Below, piece after piece: positions 4,804 to 5,028 of a DNA stretch of 5,028 nt. The stretch is from Candidatus Gastranaerophilales bacterium. Its GTDB lineage: Bacteria > Cyanobacteriota > Vampirovibrionia > Gastranaerophilales > Gastranaerophilaceae. Made by a program: the position numbers and the translations under genes. The first letter of the stretch is position 1. Every line of letters starts with the position of its first letter. Below the pieces are notes generated by a model, which was not told where the DNA came from, searched no databases, and saw only the letters and a program-made list of their open reading frames with translations. The stretch is taken from positions 1 through 5,028 of the forward strand of contig CANROV010000144.1 of assembly GCA_947632315.1 (NCBI GenBank), written 5' to 3'.

Positions 4804-5028
4804 ATGAAAATAACACCAGTTATTAACTTGCATCTTGTAAGTTACAAATCTGAATTACCTAACAAAAAATCTAATCCGGTACCGCACTTTGCCGCCGACT
4901 TATCGTTATGGAAATACAATTATCCTTTTATATCTTTTTCAAGACAGCCAAGATGTTATTCAAGTTCAAATTCTAAATTAGCTGAAACTCCGGGCCAATT
5001 TAAGGTTTGTAAACTAAATAATATTCCT
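4804..5028 (+). CDS. Uncharacterised protein, N-terminal 75 codons (3' end outside window)
   Basis: The ATG at 4804 has AAAGG (4792-4796) 7 nt upstream, and the frame stays open to the window end. The visible 75 residues start MKITPVINLHLVSY, then a Lys/Asn/Ser-rich stretch (KSELPNKKSNPVP) and HFAADL at 28-33. This layout, MKI-x-P followed by a short disordered leader and a phenylalanine motif, matches a type of N-terminus I recall from Gastranaerophilales proteins. It parallels the NNTSFDG leader of the divergent 558-residue protein. A second segment has PFISFSRQPR (41-50). Cysteines are at 51 and 69. No signal peptide or membrane span is present. The main domain lies beyond the window, so no function can be given. 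That it is a real gene is supported by the start signals and the coding-like codon pattern. Confidence 0.78.
   Translation, partial: MKITPVINLHLVSYKSELPNKKSNPVPHFAADLSLWKYNYPFISFSRQPRCYSSSNSKLAETPGQFKVCKLNNIP

Overview
The window is AT-rich chromosomal DNA whose genes all look bacterial. It begins inside murA (peptidoglycan synthesis) and also carries a secreted protein with three S-layer homology (SLH) domains. Further genes belong to families I cannot name. Two features suggest an uncultured gut-type member of the non-photosynthetic Cyanobacteria-related lineage (Vampirovibrionia/Melainabacteria, order Gastranaerophilales). The first is a signal peptide followed directly by SLH repeats. The second is a pair of lineage-type proteins with polar, Asn/Lys-rich N-termini ending in short F-containing motifs (NNTSFDG; MKITPV...PHF). 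This placement rests on remembered family resemblance, not a search. Other SLH-bearing diderms such as Negativicutes remain possible.

Layout. Positions 1-1096 hold a plus-strand pair: the C-terminal 60% of murA, overlapped by 17 bp by a GTG-started 108-residue protein built from two copies of an RWYDxDP module. This pair converges on a minus-strand SLH gene (1093-2238), and the two stop codons overlap by 4 bp. Further minus-strand genes follow: a 120-residue polar protein (2323-2685) and a 558-residue multi-pass membrane protein (2790-4466). A 337-bp, extremely AT-rich divergent intergenic region (4467-4803) then separates the latter from a plus-strand gene that runs off the window end (4804 onward).

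Regulation. The clearest promoter in the window is TTGAAA-17-TATAAT, serving the 120-residue gene. An inverted repeat, TCAGTTGA/TCAACTGA, covers its -35 box and start region, so this gene probably has its own control rather than being only a read-through product of the membrane-protein gene. The divergent intergenic region holds two abutting perfect AT-rich palindromes, an alternating ATCAAA array and a duplicated ribosome-binding segment, with only weak promoter matches.

How the genes relate. murA and its overlapping partner look translationally coupled. The SLH and membrane proteins are plausibly cell-envelope components, but nothing in the sequence proves a shared pathway. No mobile element, CRISPR array, tRNA, rRNA or known defence system is visible. 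The most novel material is a set of uncharacterised lineage-type proteins and the operator-like repeats around them.
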